A stretch of 17,433 nucleotides of DNA from an uncultured Micavibrio sp. (GTDB lineage Bacteria > Pseudomonadota > Alphaproteobacteria > Micavibrionales > UBA1664): positions 1-17,433 of the forward strand of contig CALBME010000097.1 of NCBI GenBank assembly GCA_937896295.1. The letters run 5' to 3'. Position numbers and translations under genes: made by a program. Below, in pieces: positions 15,196-17,433 of the stretch. Within the stretch, counting starts at the first letter, position 1. The number at the start of each line of letters is the position of its first letter. The notes under the pieces are model-generated. The model was given only the letters and a program-made list of their open reading frames with translations. It searched no databases and was not told where the DNA came from.

Positions 15196-15632
15196 TCAAA
15201 GGCCTGATCCTTGCCCTTTTCGTGCTTCTGGCGCCGGTCGGTTCGGCACAGGCGCAGGGCATTCCCAAGGAACAGGCCTGCATGTCCAAGCTGTGCGGCG
15301 AATGGAAATCCAAGGATAACGGGTCTTTTATCGTCACCACTTCCGTGCTGGGGTGGAACAAGCACCGTTTTTACAATTGCCGCATCGTGGCGCAAGACCC
15401 ACGCATTTCCATCGTCAAATGCACCAAGGTCAAAAACAAGGATGCCCAGAAGACGAATGACGTGACCATGCATTTTTACCTGAAGCGCGTGAACGACATG
15501 ACCATGCAGGTCATTTATTCCAAACTTCTGCCTGAAAAATGCATCGCCGACATCTCCTGCTGGCCCAATAGCGGCATGTTCTTTACCCGCGTAAACTCTG
15601 TAAACGGCGAACAGGAACCGGCCCAGCCATGA
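15192..15632 (+). CDS. Secreted six-cysteine hypothetical protein (tandem paralogue 1)
   Basis: Encodes 146 aa. A clear signal peptide (LILALFVLLAPVG, cleavage near AQA at about 19-22) points to the periplasm. The mature protein has six cysteines (about 30, 35, 63, 77, 117, 123) in a pattern shared with the next gene: CG-x-W, CRIVAQD, I-x-x-CT, HFYL and SCWP. I do not recognise a named family; a compact disulfide-bonded fold is inferred. The ATG at 15192 overlaps the maeB stop (ATGA), so it depends on maeB transcription and probably on its translation, although nothing suggests a metabolic link. Its own stop overlaps the following start in the same way. Confidence 0.8.
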   Translation: MIKGLILALFVLLAPVGSAQAQGIPKEQACMSKLCGEWKSKDNGSFIVTTSVLGWNKHRFYNCRIVAQDPRISIVKCTKVKNKDAQKTNDVTMHFYLKRVNDMTMQVIYSKLLPEKCIADISCWPNSGMFFTRVNSVNGEQEPAQP

Positions 15633-16009
15633 GATCCCTGTTTACCCTTGTTGTGGGCATCATGCTGATGTCGGCCTTTCCCGCGCGGGCGGATATCTGC
15701 ACCGCCGGCGCATGTGGGCACTGGTATGCCCCCGCCATCGACGTGCTGATCGGCCCGCAAAGCATGCGCTGGACTGATGGCACATCGGATGACTGCTCCA
15801 TCTTCGCGCAAGACCGCTATGTGACCATCCTTGCCTGCACCGAGTATGTGAAGGGCAAGCGCGGGGAAACCGAGATGTTCTATTTCCTGCAGGCGCTGGG
15901 GGATGATCTGCATGTCCGCAAAAGCCCCGAACTTCCGTCCTGCATCGGCCGCCGGTCCTGCTGGCCCCAGCCGGGCGCCGATTTCCAGCTACTGTCGGGC
16001 CGTCCCTGA
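15629..16009 (+). CDS. Secreted six-cysteine hypothetical protein (tandem paralogue 2)
   Basis: Encodes 126 aa. The signal peptide comprises about residues 1-21 (LFTLVVGIMLMSAFPARA). Six cysteines (about 24, 29, 56, 70, 105, 111) have spacings 5, 27, 14, 35, 6 against 5, 28, 14, 40, 6 in the preceding protein. Shared motifs are CGxW, C-S-I-F-AQD, I-L-A-CT, FYFL and SCWP. The pair therefore arose by tandem duplication and has diverged strongly elsewhere. Function is unknown. It starts within the upstream stop (ATGA) and is the last gene of the maeB run. A weak CCG/CGG plus CCT/AGG stem follows at 16023-16041. Confidence 0.8.
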   Translation: MRSLFTLVVGIMLMSAFPARADICTAGACGHWYAPAIDVLIGPQSMRWTDGTSDDCSIFAQDRYVTILACTEYVKGKRGETEMFYFLQALGDDLHVRKSPELPSCIGRRSCWPQPGADFQLLSGRP

Positions 16010-16088
16010 CCGTTTCTATCTTCCGCTTTCCTGACAGGCGGCTTACTATTTTCTGGCCTTCAGTAAAACCTCACGTATAAGTAGGGTC

Positions 16089-16982
16089 ATGAACACGGAC
16101 GCCCGCCATACGGACGCGCCCGCAAGCGACGAAACACCGATCGATCTCACGACCGAGCCCGTCGCCCAGGAGGGCGACATCGTGGTGGAAGCGTCGCTTT
16201 CGGACGAAGCCATTGAAAGCATTCTGACCGCCCTTGACGACGGGCGCGACGAAGACGTGCGCATGTTCCTTGAGGAGCTTTCGCCGGCGGATTGCGGCGA
16301 CCTGCTTTCCAAAATCGGCACCGAAGACCGTGCCTTCCTGATCGACCGCTTCCCGCATGTGTTTACCGCCGACGTGTTTTCTTGGCTGGCGCCGGAACTG
16401 GCGCGCCAGACGCTGGAACAGATGACCCCGGTGCGCGTGGCCAAGCTGATCGCATCGCTCGACACGGATGACGCCGTGCAGCTGATCGAGGACCTGTCTC
16501 CCCGCGTTCAGAAACAGATTTTGCTGAAACTATCCGAAGACGAGCGCGAGGCGCTGGAAGAAGGCCTGACCTATCCGGAAGACTCGGCCGGCCGTCTGAT
16601 GAGCCAGGATGTCGTCTCCATCCCCCGGTTCTGGACCGTGGGCAAGACGATTGATTACATGCGCGATGCGGTCAACGAACTGCCCGAGCATTTCACGGTC
16701 ATTTTCGTGATCGATCCCATGTATCACGTGGTCGGGGAAATCCCCCTTAACCGTATCCTGACGGCGCGACGTTCGACCAAGATCGAGGACCTGGCGCTGG
16801 ATGCCATCCACCCGATCCGCGCCACCACCGACCAGGAAGACGTGGCCCGCCTGTTCCAGCGCGAGGAACTGACATCCGCCCCCGTTGTCGACGAAAACAA
16901 CCGTATCATCGGTGTCATCACCGTCGACGACGTCGTCGGCGTCATCAGCGAAGAAGCACAGGAAGACATCCTGCGCCTCGGC
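16089..16982 (+). CDS. mgtE: MgtE-type Mg2+ transporter, N-terminal half only (cut at a junction)
   Basis: About 298 codons are recognisable. An acidic leader (1-35) precedes the MgtE N domain (about 36-155, helical repeats with FLEELSPADCGDLL and VAKLIASLDTDDAVQLIEDL), then YPEDSAGRLM (162-171). Two CBS domains follow (about 168-225 and 232-290), ending in VITVDDVVGVISEEAQEDILRLG. In intact MgtE this cytosolic part senses Mg2+ and gates a five-helix pore domain, which is absent here. Beyond 16982 the frame stays open but encodes Arg/His/Gly-rich nonsense, while another frame encodes a different protein. A TATAAG at 16076-16081 could be a -10 but lacks a good -35; AGGG at 16083-16086 is unusually close to the start. 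Confidence 0.9.
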
Positions 16983-16988
16983 GATCGC
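16975..16988. other. Junction between unrelated sequences
   Basis: MgtE similarity ends at LRLG (to about 16982) and YrbE similarity begins at SAIASDLGAR (from 16978) in another frame. The 5 bp or so that both could claim (TCGGC, 16978-16982) leave room only for microhomology. The 8-bp palindrome GCGATCGC (16981-16988) sits directly at the join. Most likely an assembly or library chimera. Confidence 0.85.
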
Positions 16989-17433
16989 TTCGGACCTGGG
17001 TGCGAGAACCATCCGAGAGGAGATCGACGCCTTGCGCACCATGGGTGTCGATCCCGTCCGCCGTCTCGTCGCACCTCGCATGGCGGCGATGACCCTCGTA
17101 GCCCCGCTCGTGAACATCCTGATCATCACGGTGGGGGTGTTGGCCGGATACGCCGTGGCGATCGGCGCGCAGAGTGTGACACCCGGAAGCTACTGGGCGA
17201 CGTTCGGGTCGTTCACGTCGGTTCTCGACGTCTGGATCTCCATGGTCAAGGCGACGATATTCGGATTCCTGGTGGTGATAATCGCGTGTCAGCGGGGGTT
17301 GGAGGCCAAGGGAGGCCCACGAGGCGTCGCCGACGGCGTCAACGCGGCAGTCGTTCTGTCGGTGGCCGCAATCGTTATCGTCAATCTCGTCGCGGCGCAG
17401 ATAGTGGCTATGTTCGTACCGGTCAGGATGGGC
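16978..17433 (+). CDS. YrbE/MlaE-family MCE permease, C-terminal part, actinobacterial type (partial at both ends)
   Basis: Encodes 152 codons without a stop, running off the window. It starts inside the permease domain: SAIASDLGARTIREEIDALR and MGVDPVRRLVAPR are the diagnostic cytoplasmic loop of the MlaE/YrbE family. Then come the helix LVNILIITVGVLAGYAVAIGAQ, TPGSYWATF, the segment DVWISMVKATIFGFLVVIIAC-RGL, KGGPRGVADGVN (coupling region contacting the MceG-type ATPase), and a last helix. The KGGP-GVA/GDAVN motif and overall style match YrbE proteins of mce operons in Mycobacterium- and Rhodococcus-like actinobacteria, which import sterols or lipids. It is in a different frame from mgtE and has no start here, so it belongs to another genome or at least another locus. 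Confidence 0.85.

Noticed and set aside
16023..16041. Possible terminator after the second six-cysteine protein
   Set aside because: The CCG/CGG and CCT/AGG stems are only 3 bp each with a bulge, and the following sequence is not a true T-run.
16089..17433. MgtE frame staying open to the window end, as if a single fusion protein
   Set aside because: After 16982 this frame gives Arg/His/Gly-rich nonsense, while another frame carries a clear YrbE permease, so no MgtE-YrbE fusion protein is encoded.

Overview
The window reads as metagenome-derived, GC-rich alphaproteobacterial chromosome with an assembly-type anomaly at each end. The assignment rests on gene content and order: serS, pcm, a LysM/LytM lipoprotein, yajC, secD and secF in one run, a waaA-lpxK-acyltransferase lipid A cluster, a malic enzyme fused to a phosphotransacetylase-like domain, and a tRNA with an encoded CCA. 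A Micavibrio- or Rhodospirillales-like host is a guess. No mobile elements, CRISPR arrays, rRNA genes or phage genes were seen.

Layout. Positions 1-1996 hold the 3' end of one gene followed by two secreted-protein genes: a small two-cysteine protein and a Cys-rich protein with a lysozyme-like fold. The first 55 bp are an exact copy of 1899-1953, near the 3' end of the second gene. Positions 2066-5132 (+) are a tightly overlapping lipid A / Kdo operon: waaA, lpxK and an LpxL-type acyltransferase. Converging on it from the minus strand is 5140-11100, which reads in transcription order serS, pcm, nlpD-like lipoprotein, yajC, secD, secF. The surE gene often found between serS and pcm is absent. 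An N-formylglutamate amidohydrolase-like gene (+, 11151-12056) diverges from serS and overlaps the 3' end of lipB (-) by 106 bp. Next come tRNA-Leu(GAG), maeB, two translationally overlapping secreted paralogues that share a six-cysteine pattern, and the N-terminal half of a MgtE Mg2+ transporter.

At about 16978-16983 the MgtE coding sequence stops abruptly. It is followed, in another frame, by the C-terminal part of an actinobacterial-type YrbE/MlaE permease of an MCE lipid-import system. This is most simply an assembly chimera, so the last ~450 bp should not be attributed to the same organism.

Functionally, the core of the window builds and maintains the Gram-negative envelope: Kdo addition, lipid A 4'-phosphorylation and acylation, Sec translocation, and a divisome-type amidase activator. 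Around it sit housekeeping genes (serS, pcm, lipB, maeB). The least explained parts are the secreted Cys-containing proteins at both ends of the alphaproteobacterial segment. Sites of regulatory interest are a palindrome spanning the -10 region and start codon of waaA, and a hairpin that contains part of the yajC ribosome binding site.
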